DNA of 37,378 nucleotides from Halobacteriales archaeon QS_8_65_32 (GTDB taxonomy: Archaea > Halobacteriota > Halobacteria > Halobacteriales > Halococcaceae), in NCBI GenBank assembly GCA_003022925.1, contig PXRY01000127.1, positions 1 through 37,378 on the forward strand. The letters are read 5' to 3'. The translations under genes were made by a program, and so were the position numbers. Below are positions 16,026-24,587 of the stretch, piece by piece (position 1 is the stretch's first letter; each line of letters starts with the position of its first letter). The notes below the pieces were generated by a model that was not told the origin of the DNA, ran no database searches, and saw only the letters and a list, made by a program, of their open reading frames with translations.

Positions 16026-18058
16026 CCCCCGGCGAGGCCGACGCCTACTAACAGAGCGACCAACCCGAGCGTGAGCAGCGTCGCGTAGTTGGAGACGATC
16101 CCCGTCTGGACGCGGCGCACGCGGTCACCGGAAAACAGCGAGACGCTCGAGACGCCGTTGACGACGCCGTCGACGACGCCCTGATCGAAGCGATCGGACG
16201 CCCGGGCGACGCCCGTACCGAGAGTCTGGGCGATCCAGACCTGGTATTCGTCTTGGTAGTAGTTGTCCGTGAGCAGCCTTTTGGCCGCGCCGAGGCGGTC
16301 GGTGTGGTGTTCGGGCCGATCGCCGCTGTACAGGCGATAGGCGAGGCCGGCACCGGCAAGCGCGAGCGAAAGCGAGAACACCGCCGCGAGCAGCGGCGAG
16401 AGCTCGGCGGCGCTGTAGCCCGCGACGGTTTCGAGGACCTCGCCGTAGTGTTCGGAGTTCACGCCCTCGAGACCGTGTTCGAGCCAGGTGTGGAGGAATT
16501 CGATTTCCAGTCCCGTTGCTTCCGCGATCGGGGTCATGTTCGCCAGGCCGATCACGGTGGCTAAGATCCCGAGCACGACGAGTGGAGTCTTGACCGACCA
16601 CCCCAGCGAGTGCGGATTGCGCGCGGTGTGGGTCCGGGGCTCGCCGTGGAAGGTGAGCAGCACCATCCTGAAGGTGTAAAAGCCGGTGAAGAAGACGGCG
16701 GTGAGACCCATCAGGTAGGCGGCGAGCAACAGCGGGTCATTGAGGCCATGCACCAGGGCTTCGTACAAGACCTCGTCCTTCGACCAGAAGCCCGCGAAGG
16801 GAACGATCCCCGCGAGCGCAAGCGACCCGGCGAGAAAGGTGTAGTAGGTGACAGGGAGCTTGTTCTTTAGGCCACCCATCTCCCACATGTCCTGGCGGTG
16901 GTGCATTGCGATGATGACCGCTCCTGCGCCGAGGAACAAGAGCGCCTTGAAGAATGCGTGTGTCATCAGATGAAAGACGGCGGCGACATAGCCCCCAGCG
17001 CCGAGCCCGAGCATCATGTACCCGTACTGGCTGATGGTCGAGTAGGCTAAGACCTGTTTGACGTCCCGTTTGACGACGGCCATCGATGCGGCGAACAAGG
17101 CGGTGAAACCACCAACGAACGCGACGATCGCAAGCGCGGTGGGCGAGAGCGCGTAGAAGCCGTACATCCGGGCAACGAGGTAGACGCCGGCGGCGACCAT
17201 CGTCGCGGCGTGGATCAGCGCCGACACTGGGGTTGGACCTTCCATCGCGTCGGGCAACCAGGTGTGCAGCGGGAACTGCGCCGACTTGCCGAGCACACCG
17301 CCGAGAACGAGTAGGCCGAGCACCGTAAACCATCCTTGAGCACTGAGCCCGAACGTCGGGAGTTCACCACCCGCGCCGCCACTGCCGGCGAGCGCTTCCT
17401 CGGCGAGCGTCGGGAAGCTTTCGGCACCGGCGAAGGTCGCGGTGCCGAAGGTGGCGAAGATCGCGACGACGCCGACGAGAAAGAAGTAATCACCGAAGCG
17501 AGTCACTAAGAATGCCTTCTTCGCGGCGCTCGGCGGGGCGTCCTCGCGGTACCAGTGACCGATCAGCAGCCACGAGCACAGCCCGACGAGTTCGAAGAAG
17601 ACAAAGGACATGAAGAGATTGTCCGAGAGGACGAACGAGAGCATGCTGAACGTAAAGAGACCGAGTCCGGCGTAGTACCGGGGGAGGCCGGGTTCGCCCT
17701 CGTCGTTCATATAGCCCAAACTGAACAAGTGGACGAGGAAGGCAACGAGCGAGACGATCACAAGCATCAGCGCGGAGAGGGGGTCGAGCAGCAAGCCGAA
17801 GTGCAGGTCGAAGGAGTCAGGCGTCGAGACGAGCGTGTAGATCTCCTCGTTGTAGTACGCGCCGCCCGCGACGGTGAGCATGACCCACAGCGAGAGCAAC
17901 AGCGACCCGCCGGTCGCCGTGATGCCCGCGAGCGCGCCCCGCTTGGGCAGGTACTTGCCTGCGAAGAGGGCGATGACGAACGAAGCCAGTGGAAGGATTG
18001 CGATCGCCGGTGCGACTTCGAACGCGAACGCGACGGTCGAGGTAGCGGTTTCTGCCAT
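16013..18058 (-). CDS. nuoL: Complex I subunit NuoL
   Basis: NuoL (681 residues) is the distal antiporter-like subunit, with the long lateral helix near its C-terminus expected in this length class. Motifs include FVFFELVGLCSWLLIGHWYREDAPPSAAKKAFLVTRFGDYFFLVGV (conserved Glu and the KAF.V.R.GD block), SAQFPLHTWLPDAMEGPTPVSALIHAATMVAAGVYLVAR and DVKQVLAYSTISQYGYMMLGLGAGGY. The start is 3 nt from nuoK. Proton translocation is inferred from the conserved Glu/Lys residues of the family. Confidence 0.96.
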   Translation of the reverse strand: MAETATSTVAFAFEVAPAIAILPLASFVIALFAGKYLPKRGALAGITATGGSLLLSLWVMLTVAGGAYYNEEIYTLVSTPDSFDLHFGLLLDPLSALMLVIVSLVAFLVHLFSLGYMNDEGEPGLPRYYAGLGLFTFSMLSFVLSDNLFMSFVFFELVGLCSWLLIGHWYREDAPPSAAKKAFLVTRFGDYFFLVGVVAIFATFGTATFAGAESFPTLAEEALAGSGGAGGELPTFGLSAQGWFTVLGLLVLGGVLGKSAQFPLHTWLPDAMEGPTPVSALIHAATMVAAGVYLVARMYGFYALSPTALAIVAFVGGFTALFAASMAVVKRDVKQVLAYSTISQYGYMMLGLGAGGYVAAVFHLMTHAFFKALLFLGAGAVIIAMHHRQDMWEMGGLKNKLPVTYYTFLAGSLALAGIVPFAGFWSKDEVLYEALVHGLNDPLLLAAYLMGLTAVFFTGFYTFRMVLLTFHGEPRTHTARNPHSLGWSVKTPLVVLGILATVIGLANMTPIAEATGLEIEFLHTWLEHGLEGVNSEHYGEVLETVAGYSAAELSPLLAAVFSLSLALAGAGLAYRLYSGDRPEHHTDRLGAAKRLLTDNYYQDEYQVWIAQTLGTGVARASDRFDQGVVDGVVNGVSSVSLFSGDRVRRVQTGIVSNYATLLTLGLVALLVGVGLAGGWFL

Positions 18059-18061
18059 TCG

Positions 18062-18364
18062 TTACCACCTCAGGGTCGTTGCTTTGGTTACGTCTACGTC
18101 CCCGAAGTTCCGGTAGAGAACGAGGACGATGCCGATGCCGACGGCGACCTCCGCGGCGGCCAGCGCCGTGATGAAGAGGCTGAAGACCTGGCCGGTGAGG
18201 TTGCCGTACTGAAAGGAAAACGCGACGAGGTTGATGTTCGCGGCGTTCAACATGAGTTCGACGCTCATCAGGAAAAACAGAGCGTTCCGGCGGGTGAGTA
18301 TGCCGAACAGGCCAATACAGAAGATCGCCGCCGAGAGCAGCAGGTAGTACTGAACGGCGACCAT
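18062..18364 (-). CDS. nuoK: Complex I subunit NuoK
   Basis: NuoK (100 residues, normal length) is a three-helix membrane subunit. The conserved glutamate sits in FFLMSVELMLNAANINLVAF (about residues 30-49), and a second acidic residue lies in LAAAEVAVGIGIVLVLYR. Both belong to the proton channel of the membrane arm. It directly abuts nuoJ2 with no gap. Confidence 0.95.
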   Translation of the reverse strand: MVAVQYYLLLSAAIFCIGLFGILTRRNALFFLMSVELMLNAANINLVAFSFQYGNLTGQVFSLFITALAAAEVAVGIGIVLVLYRNFGDVDVTKATTLRW

Positions 18365-18820
18365 TCAGTTCGCCTCCCCGACCTTTTCGTCGGCACTGAT
18401 AGCACCCTCTTTGCTCGAAACGCCGGTATCAGTGTCAGCGTCGGCATCGGCATCGTCGGCGGAGCCGGCGTAATCAGCGGCCGAGTCAGCCGATCGGCCC
18501 CCGTCGGTGCGGATCGACTCGACGCCGACGAGTTTACCGTCGCTCTCGCGGCGCGCGAGCATGACGGCGGCGGCGAGCGCCGCGATGAGCACGAGATCGA
18601 TGATCTCGAAGGCGATCAGGAAGCCGTCACTGGGGACCTCCCCACCGGCGAGATCGAACATCGCGTAGCCGATGCTCGCGGTGATCGGTGCGCCGCCGAA
18701 CCCCTGGGCGTTCTCGAACGACGCGGTGAGAAACACCGCGGCGAGGACGACGAACAGTGCAAGGGCGACGAGGCCGGGGACGAGGTGTGAGCCGAGCTTG
18801 AGCCGCGGGCGGGTCGTCAT
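18365..18820 (-). CDS. nuoJ2: Complex I subunit NuoJ, C-terminal half
   Basis: This 151-residue protein corresponds to the second part of NuoJ; haloarchaeal genomes often encode NuoJ as two polypeptides. Two to three hydrophobic segments are present (LVPGLVALALFVVLAAVFLT and LIAFEIIDLVLIAALAAAVMLA, the latter matching the FE...VLLVAMI.A block at the NuoJ C-terminal helix). The last 55 residues form an Asp/Ala-rich acidic tail (ADDADADADTDTG) encoded by near-hexanucleotide repeats at about 18425-18470. That tail is not part of the family. It overlaps nuoJ1 by one base. Confidence 0.9.
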   Translation of the reverse strand: MTTRPRLKLGSHLVPGLVALALFVVLAAVFLTASFENAQGFGGAPITASIGYAMFDLAGGEVPSDGFLIAFEIIDLVLIAALAAAVMLARRESDGKLVGVESIRTDGGRSADSAADYAGSADDADADADTDTGVSSKEGAISADEKVGEAN

Positions 18821-19101
18821 CAGGCGACCTCCGGTTCGTCGGGGTCGTCGGGTGCCTGACGAACGAGCATGACGGCGAAGGTGATCAGGATGAGCACGCC
18901 GCCGACGTAGACGAGTACCTGCATCACCGCTATGAACTCCGCGCGCAACATCAGGTAGTGGATCGCGACGCTGAGAAGCGCCACGCCCAATAGTAGCGAG
19001 GCATGCCAGACGTCCTCGACGAGGACGACCCCGAAACTACTGGCCACCGTGATGAGCGCGAAGACGCCAAAAGCGATCGCCTCGTAGGGTATAGCCACCA
19101 T
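18820..19101 (-). CDS. nuoJ1: Complex I subunit NuoJ, N-terminal half
   Basis: This 93-residue protein has the first three helices of NuoJ, with SLLLGVALLSVAIHYLMLRAEFIAVMQVLVYVGGVLILITFAVML matching the conserved A.FIA..Q.LVYVGAI.VL block that contains the pi-bulge helix of complex I. It is the first gene of the nuoJ-N block. In other haloarchaea nuoI precedes it directly; here nuoI is 8.4 kb away and unrelated genes fill the gap. Transcription must start nearby or read in from the inserted genes; I see only a weak TATA-like tcaaaca about 30 nt upstream. Confidence 0.92.
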   Translation of the reverse strand: MVAIPYEAIAFGVFALITVASSFGVVLVEDVWHASLLLGVALLSVAIHYLMLRAEFIAVMQVLVYVGGVLILITFAVMLVRQAPDDPDEPEVA

Positions 19102-19289
19102 TGCTATCTCATCGTATGGGCCGATGTTTGAAGGTTTCGAGAACCATCTGCAGACGGGCGAGGGCTCCTCGCCGACGATCGTTGTCCACCGAGGTCCGGT
19201 CGCCGGTGACGACGGGACTTCGCCGGCGGAGTGACGGCCGAGGAGGACGGTCCGAAGGGCAGTATCGAGTTAGCGACAGTGAGACCGGA

Positions 19290-19398
19290 GAGCGGGACAG
19301 AACGGTCGAAAGCCCCCTCCCACTCGACCGGCCGGCCCGTTTCAGTCCTACCACTGGCGGCTATTCGGCGAGCAGTTGTGCAAGCTAACACTGCCACC
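19290..19398. repeat. Structured repeat, copy B (no hairpin insert)
   Basis: This 109-base segment matches the two arms of the repeat at 1608-1905 in order and orientation: gagcgggacagaacggtcgaaag, then tttcagtcc, then ggcggctattcggcgagca, then ctgccacc. Where copy A has about 180 bases of hairpins, B has only about 20 bases. It folds on itself: ggtcga at 19304-19309 with tcgacc at 19324-19329, and ggac near 19295 with gtcc at 19345-19348. It sits in the 341-base region 19102-19442, 188 bases from the broken end of the nuo operon. Nothing else in that region looks like a gene. Confidence 0.6.
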
Positions 19399-19442
19399 TG
19401 AAGCGTCGATAGACCTACAACGCTCGGAGCGAGATTCCGAGC

Positions 19443-19742
19443 ATGCGCGGGTTCACCGACGCGGACGAGGGACTCCCGGTCGTCGACATCAACGACAACC
19501 CGGTCGGCGTGGTAGCCGCCGTCGAGAGCGGGACGGCCTACGTCGAACTCGATCCGGGTCCCGTCGAAGCGATCAAGTCGAGCCTGGGGCTCGGCGAGGC
19601 GAACGAAGACGGCACCTACCCGCTTCGCAAGGAGGTGGTCGATCGTGTTACCGACGACAAAGTCCGCCTGCGCGGCGATCACGTCGCCGGTAAGACGACG
19701 AATCGCCAAGCGAGGCGAACGGAGACGGCCAAGAGCGCGTGA
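19443..19742 (+). CDS. Hypothetical protein, PRC-barrel-like
   Basis: A 99-residue soluble protein. The opening segment GLPVVDINDNPVGVVAAVESGTAYVELDPGP has the beta-rich look of a PRC-barrel: a short loop with D.N...GVV...E.G..YVE. The middle (EDGTYPLRKEVVDRVTDDKVRLR) fits another pair of strands, and the basic C-terminus NRQARRTETAKSA is probably flexible. I do not recognise a named family with certainty; the PRC-barrel reading is by eye. It is preceded by the structured repeat and followed by a possible hairpin (gggacga/tcgtccc at 19773-19787). Codon use matches its neighbours, so it is probably expressed. Confidence 0.7.
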   Translation: MRGFTDADEGLPVVDINDNPVGVVAAVESGTAYVELDPGPVEAIKSSLGLGEANEDGTYPLRKEVVDRVTDDKVRLRGDHVAGKTTNRQARRTETAKSA

Positions 19743-20016
19743 CGGAAGGAGACGCTCCGGGAAGCGGGACACGGGACGAGTCGTCCCCGAAGCGAGGAGT
19801 TCACCCGCGACGACGAACCGTCGACGACCGATCGGGTATCAGGCGGGTTTCACGGATTCGAGGTCGTATATTGCCCGTCAGCGGAAGGTTCTAAACGATC
19901 GATTGAGTAAGAGGGGCTATGCCATCGTATGTGGAGCGGCGGCGGACGGGAAGCGCTAGATCGCGTCGCGCGATCCGGACCAGGGACGTTAGATCGAACG
20001 GCGGGGGTGGGCACTG

Positions 20017-21732
20017 ATGCACCGCCGGCGGCTCGTGACCACCGAGAACGTGATCGCCATCGCGAGCCCGGACAGCGACGCCCCGCTCGACGACCTCGCC
20101 GCGTGGACCGACGAGCGCGACATCGGCCTCCAGTCGGTCGAGGTCGGCGAGGACATCGACGGACTCCACGAGGAGGGCCGGGATACGCTGGGGGTGACGC
20201 TCGGGGGCGACGGGACCTTCCTCGAGGGCGTCCAGCAGTTCGCGCCCCGGGAGATCCCGATGGTCGGGATCAATACCGGGACGCTCGCCTTTCTCCCGCG
20301 GATCGCGCCCACCGACATGCGAGAGGCCCTCGGCGAGATCCTGCGTGGCCAGGCCGAAGTCAAGACCCGCCAGCAACTGCAAGTCCACGCCGACGGTCTC
20401 GACGCGGTGGGGATCAACGACGTGATGATCCAACACATCCCACCCGATAACCCCGTCGACCGGAAGATCACCCGGCTCAAAGCCTTCGTCGACGGCGATT
20501 ACGTCGGCGAGTACGACGGGACGGGACTCGCGATCGCCACGCCCACGGGGTCGACGGGCATCTCGCTGTCGGCGAACGGGCCGATCCACGCGCCCGACGA
20601 CAACGAGACCTTGGAGATGGTCCCGCTTCACACCCACTCGCTCGGCGTCCGTCCGCTCGTGGTCGGGGCCAGCGCCGACGTCCGGATCGTCTCGGAGGGC
20701 GAGGCTTCGTTGATGGTCGACGGCGGGCGCTCGCATACGACCATGGACGGCGGCGACGCGGTCGCGATCACCGGCGCGGAGACGCCGATGCACGTCGTCC
20801 GGACTTCCTTCGACGACACCTTCTACGCCGCGCTCGCGGCGAAACTCGGCTGGGGCATTCGGGACGGAACCGTCGAGGGCATCCCCCGAGCACCCGACAC
20901 CGCGTGGGACGAGCCGAGTTTCGAGGACGTCGTCGGGCGCGCGGCAGAGGTCGCAGAAGAGGCCGCCCGGGCCGCGGGCGAACCCCTCCGGGAGATCCAC
21001 GGCCGGGTCGAGTCCGTCGAGTACAAAGGCGACAAATCGGACGTCGTCACCGAAGCGGATTACAAGTCCGAACAGATCATCGGCGCGGTGATCGAAAACG
21101 AGTTCCCCGACCACGCGATCCGCTCGGAGGAAGAGGTCTCGGCGGAGGGGTCGAGTACGTACTCCTGGCTGCTCGATCCGCTCGACGGCACGGGCAACTA
21201 CGTCAACGGTAACCCCAACTACTCGATCTCCGTGGCCCTGCTCGACGACGGCGAGCCCGTGATGGGCGTCGTCTACGCGCCGGAGTTCGACGACTGCTTC
21301 CGGGCGATCGCGGGCGGGAAGGCCTATCTGAACGACCAGGTCGTCGGAACGACCGACCGCGACGACTTGGCCGAGAGCATGCTGCTATCGGGCTACGACC
21401 CCGACGGGGACTTCCTCACGCACTGCTATCAGGCGACCCGAGGGATCCGCCGGTTCGGCTCGGCGGCGCTGCACCTCTGTTACCTAGCGAGTGGCAGTGC
21501 CGACGCCGCGTGGGAGTACGACACCTACCCGTGGGACGTCGCCGCGGGCATCGTGATCGCACGCGCCGCCGGCGCGCGGATCACCGACGTCACGGGAGCC
21601 GAGTACGACTTCGACGAGGAGAACGACGACGCCCGGAAGGAGTTGCTCGCGACTAACGGACCGCTACACGACGCGTTGGTCGCTCACGTCTCCTCGCGCG
21701 CGGAACTAAAGCAGGCCGAAGCCGACGACTGA
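20017..21732 (+). CDS. NAD kinase-inositol monophosphatase family fusion
   Basis: This 571-residue protein joins two enzyme families. Residues about 1-270 are NAD kinase: GGDGTFLEG carries the ATP-binding GGDG motif, and ATPTGSTGISLSANGP is the second conserved substrate loop. Residues about 300-560 are inositol monophosphatase/NADP phosphatase: SDVVTEADYKSEQII, the metal ligands in SEEEVS and WLLDPLDGTGNYVNG, and the C-terminal YPWDVAAGIVIARAAGA. All metal-site residues that I can check are present in both halves. An archaeal fusion of the same two activities (Methanocaldococcus MJ0917) makes and hydrolyses NADP, but there the phosphatase is N-terminal. A single protein controlling NADP level is the inferred role. 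The N-terminal region is short for a NAD kinase, and upstream sequence gives no better start. Confidence 0.9.
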   Translation: MHRRRLVTTENVIAIASPDSDAPLDDLAAWTDERDIGLQSVEVGEDIDGLHEEGRDTLGVTLGGDGTFLEGVQQFAPREIPMVGINTGTLAFLPRIAPTDMREALGEILRGQAEVKTRQQLQVHADGLDAVGINDVMIQHIPPDNPVDRKITRLKAFVDGDYVGEYDGTGLAIATPTGSTGISLSANGPIHAPDDNETLEMVPLHTHSLGVRPLVVGASADVRIVSEGEASLMVDGGRSHTTMDGGDAVAITGAETPMHVVRTSFDDTFYAALAAKLGWGIRDGTVEGIPRAPDTAWDEPSFEDVVGRAAEVAEEAARAAGEPLREIHGRVESVEYKGDKSDVVTEADYKSEQIIGAVIENEFPDHAIRSEEEVSAEGSSTYSWLLDPLDGTGNYVNGNPNYSISVALLDDGEPVMGVVYAPEFDDCFRAIAGGKAYLNDQVVGTTDRDDLAESMLLSGYDPDGDFLTHCYQATRGIRRFGSAALHLCYLASGSADAAWEYDTYPWDVAAGIVIARAAGARITDVTGAEYDFDEENDDARKELLATNGPLHDALVAHVSSRAELKQAEADD

Positions 21733-21751
21733 TCGGAAACCCCGTCCGGTT

Positions 21752-22009
21752 TCAGTGCTCGTTCTCGGCCGCTTCGAGTCGGCCGTGCTCCTGATTCATC
21801 CGGCGGCCGACATCGACGAGGGTGCGATCGGTCCGAACGATTACGATTAGCGATACGACCGCAGCGATGATCGCGGCGAGCAATCCAACGGTTCCGATGG
21901 TCCCGAAGACCACGTCCGGAACGAAAAACGCCGCACCGATCACTGGACAGACGGCGACGAAAGCGGCGTACGGAGCCAACAACAGTGCGAATCGGAGCAG
22001 TCGTCTCAT
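21752..22009 (-). CDS. Small membrane protein of unknown function
   Basis: An 85-residue protein with about three hydrophobic segments: FALLLAPYAAFVAVCPVIGAAFF, VVFGTIGTVGLLAAIIAA and VVSLIVIV. A hydrophilic tail (RTDRTLVDVGRRMNQEHGRLEAAENEH) would face the cytoplasm by the positive-inside rule. Composition and reading frame look genuine, and the stop lies 19 nt from the convergent NAD kinase fusion. I do not recognise the family. It may pair with the SHOCT-domain gene upstream (78-nt gap, same strand). Confidence 0.7.
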   Translation of the reverse strand: MRRLLRFALLLAPYAAFVAVCPVIGAAFFVPDVVFGTIGTVGLLAAIIAAVVSLIVIVRTDRTLVDVGRRMNQEHGRLEAAENEH

Positions 22010-22087
22010 CTTTCGGGGTTCCCCGTTCCGCTTGGTATATCGTCACACGTCCAATAAGAATACCGGCGGGAAACCGAGCGGGCGGGA

Positions 22088-22582
22088 TCAGGAGCGTTCG
22101 ACGGCCGGTTCGCGGTCGCGTTCGTCCGTCCGGTTGCGGCTGCGTTTCGCGGCGGCGATCGAGTCGGTTTCGAGCAGGCGTTCGACGCGGCGTTCGAACT
22201 CGGCCTCGTCGATCTCGCCGCGGGCGTAGCGTTCCCGGAGGATCGACAGGGGGTCGGCCGGATCACCGTCGGTGTCGGCGCTGGCGTCGGCGGTCGATCG
22301 GTTCGCGGCGCTCGTCGCCGACGAACCGGAGCGAAGGCCGCCGAGCGGGTCGTCGGCTTCGACGATCTTCGTCGGCGTGTCGTACCAGTAGGACAACAGC
22401 GCGTACGCCGCGTTGGCGAGGCCGAACGTCCACCAGACGGTCACGGCGGCGAGTAGTACGTGGCCGTCCTTCGTGCCGAAGTTGGGTTTGTGCAACAGCG
22501 CCCAGTCGTCGCTGCGCTCCTTGACGCGCCAGCCGTCGGCCTGCTCGCGAGCGATCCGTTTGCCGAACTCGCTTGAGCGCAC
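22088..22582 (-). CDS. SHOCT-domain membrane protein
   Basis: A 164-residue protein. The first 40 residues are polar and mildly resemble a substrate- or lipid-contacting domain (GWRVKERSDDWALLHKPNFG). A hydrophobic stretch VLLAAVTVWWTFGLANAAYALLSYW (about residues 43-67) is likely one or two membrane helices. After a Ser/Asp-rich linker comes a short C-terminal module, DPLSILRERYARGEIDEAEFERRVERLL. It matches the SHOCT motif found at the ends of many prokaryotic membrane proteins, typically an oligomerisation or interaction module. Function otherwise unknown. It lies immediately before the polyamine-like importer genes on the same strand, 159 nt from them. Confidence 0.8.
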   Translation of the reverse strand: MRSSEFGKRIAREQADGWRVKERSDDWALLHKPNFGTKDGHVLLAAVTVWWTFGLANAAYALLSYWYDTPTKIVEADDPLGGLRSGSSATSAANRSTADASADTDGDPADPLSILRERYARGEIDEAEFERRVERLLETDSIAAAKRSRNRTDERDREPAVERS

Positions 22583-22741
22583 GATGGGTTCCTCGGACTC
22601 GATCGAAGCGTCGGATCGGTAATAATCGTGTCGGGGTGACGGACTCCGACGAAACCGGACGGAAGTCGACGGAACTGGGGGCCATCGGCGAGAGGGCGGT
22701 CCGAACGCGACCGCAAACGGACACGACCGGCGGTCGGCCGG

Positions 22742-23707
22742 TCACACCGGTGCTTCGAACCGTGAGGCGAGCGTCGCGAGCGCCCCGCTCACCACCAACA
22801 CGAGCACGCTCGCCGCGTTGAGAAAGGTCGTTGCCCCGATACGGATCTGCCCGAAGAGTTCGAGCGGCATCGTCGTGATCGCGCTGCCGGCCAGGAAGAA
22901 CGTGACGAGGAACTCGTTGAACGACAGGGCGAAACAAAAGAGCACCGAGGCGAGCAGCGCCGGTGCCAACAGCGGGATCACGACGGTACGAGCGACCTCG
23001 GCGTTCGACGCGCCGAGGTCGCGGGCCGCCTCGCTCAATTCCGCATCGAGGGTGGCGTACCGCGCGGTCAACAGAAAGGTACTGAACGGGAGCACCCAGA
23101 AGAGGTGCCCTAACAACACCGGTACGAGTCCGAAGCCGAGGCCGACCCGGCCGGCGAACACGCCGATGCCGAGCGCGAGCACGACCGTCGGGACGAACAA
23201 CGGCAGGGCGACGATCAGGCCGATGAGACCGCGCACCCACCGATCGAGCCGGCCGCGGACGATGACGTGCGCGGCCATCGCGCCGAGTGCCGTCCCGCCG
23301 ATCGCAACGACGACTCCGATCCCAATGCTCGTTAGGGCGCTCTCGACGAAGCGGGCGTCGGTGAGCACGGCAACGTACCACCGCAACGAGACCCCTTCGA
23401 TCGGCACCGACGGCTGACCGTTCGGCGCGAGCGAGAGGTAGCCGACCGCCAGGATCGGTCCGTAGAAGAAAACGAGCGTACACAGGACGACGGTACGGAA
23501 GAACTGCCGCCGGACCCGGTCGAACCCGACTCGTCCCGACCCGAGACGACCGTTGCGGCCGGTATCAACGGCGCGCCCGTCGTTGTCGTCGGCGCTCCCT
23601 TCAGCATCGGCACCCGTCCCGGCACCGGCGTCGGCATCGGTCCCGAGGGCGGACCGGCGATCGCCCGACTCGGACTCGCCATCGGGGCCAGGGGTGTGTA
23701 AATCCAC
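22742..23707 (-). CDS. PotC-like ABC transporter permease
   Basis: A 321-residue permease with about six hydrophobic segments after an unusual acidic, Gly/Asp-rich N-terminal extension of roughly 65 residues. The EAA loop LSEAARDLGASNAEVARTVVIPLLAPALLA (about residues 210-240) contacts the ATPase, and ALSFNEFLVTFFLAGSAITTMPLELF matches the PotC/PotI group (spermidine/putrescine-type permeases). It follows the sister permease by 4 nt and is the last of four genes. Substrate is not known: polyamine, thiamine-like or other organic cation importers share these features. Confidence 0.86.
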   Translation of the reverse strand: MDLHTPGPDGESESGDRRSALGTDADAGAGTGADAEGSADDNDGRAVDTGRNGRLGSGRVGFDRVRRQFFRTVVLCTLVFFYGPILAVGYLSLAPNGQPSVPIEGVSLRWYVAVLTDARFVESALTSIGIGVVVAIGGTALGAMAAHVIVRGRLDRWVRGLIGLIVALPLFVPTVVLALGIGVFAGRVGLGFGLVPVLLGHLFWVLPFSTFLLTARYATLDAELSEAARDLGASNAEVARTVVIPLLAPALLASVLFCFALSFNEFLVTFFLAGSAITTMPLELFGQIRIGATTFLNAASVLVLVVSGALATLASRFEAPV

Positions 23708-23711
23708 GTGT

Positions 23712-24587
23712 TTACCACCGTTTGAGTTCGTTGCGGACGCTGCCCGAGAGCGCGCCGAGACAGAACCCGACGAAGACGACCGCGAGAAAGACGAACGAGA
23801 GCGCCGAGGCGAACCCCCAGTCGGCGAACTCGTAAAAAGCGCTCACGATCAGCCGCGAGATCATCTGGTTCCGGGGTCCGCCGAGGATCTCGGGGGTAGC
23901 GTACGCCCCGGCGATCCGAGCGTAGACGATAAGCGCGCTCGCGAGCGCGCCGGCGATCGTCCGTGGGACGACGACGTCGACGAAGACCCGCAGGTCGCCC
24001 GCCCCCAAGTCGCGGGCGGCTTCGACCAGTCGGTAATCGAGCCGTTCCATCGAGGCGTACATCGTCAACAGCACGTACGGCAGGTAGATGTAGAGGAAGC
24101 CGATCAGCATCGACGTATGGGTATACAGCAGCGAGAGCGGCTCCCCGAGCGGGCCGAGCGCCACCAACAGGTAGTTCAATACGCCGCCGCGAGCGAGGAT
24201 CCACACCCAGGCGTAGTTGAGCACAACGTAGTTGAGCCACAACGGCAGTACAAGTGTAATGAGCGCCGCCAGCCGGTAGCGAGCCGGACAGACGTGCGCG
24301 AGCCAGTACGTGACCGGGTAGGCGATCAACAGACACGCCGCCGTCGCCACGACGCCGATAAGCAACGAACGACCTAAAACAGGGAGGTAGACCCCGCCGA
24401 GCGCCTCGGCGTAGTTCGCGAGCGTGATCGGCGGCGAGACGCTCTCGTAGGCCATGACCGCGAGCGGCACGACGCCGAGACAGGTCGCCAGCGCTACCGG
24501 CAGGAAAGCGATCAGGCCGTCACGGACCCGCGGGCTCGACGGCCACCACCGGCCACGTTCGAAGCCCGAGCGCCGATCAGTCGCCAT
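23712..24587 (-). CDS. PotB-like ABC transporter permease
   Basis: A 291-residue inner-membrane permease with about six hydrophobic segments. Landmarks are LPLWLNYVVLNYAWVWIL, the block VLLTMYASMERLDYRLVEAARDLGAGDLRVFVDVVVPRTIAGALA (EAA loop, about residues 170-210) and ATPEILGGPRNQMISRLI. The last is a conserved loop in PotB/PotH-type subunits. Its start overlaps the end of the ATPase gene by 11 nt, indicating coupled translation. Together with the downstream permease it forms the heterodimeric channel. Confidence 0.88.
   Translation of the reverse strand: MATDRRSGFERGRWWPSSPRVRDGLIAFLPVALATCLGVVPLAVMAYESVSPPITLANYAEALGGVYLPVLGRSLLIGVVATAACLLIAYPVTYWLAHVCPARYRLAALITLVLPLWLNYVVLNYAWVWILARGGVLNYLLVALGPLGEPLSLLYTHTSMLIGFLYIYLPYVLLTMYASMERLDYRLVEAARDLGAGDLRVFVDVVVPRTIAGALASALIVYARIAGAYATPEILGGPRNQMISRLIVSAFYEFADWGFASALSFVFLAVVFVGFCLGALSGSVRNELKRW

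Noticed and set aside
19338-19352. Resemblance of gtttcagtcctacc to the start of haloarchaeal CRISPR repeats.
   Set aside because: Only five to six bases match and there is no repeat-spacer array.
19104-19772. Long reverse-strand open frame over the structured repeat and the PRC-barrel-like gene.
   Set aside because: Arg/Pro/Ser-rich text typical of the antisense of a GC-rich gene; the forward frame looks far more protein-like.
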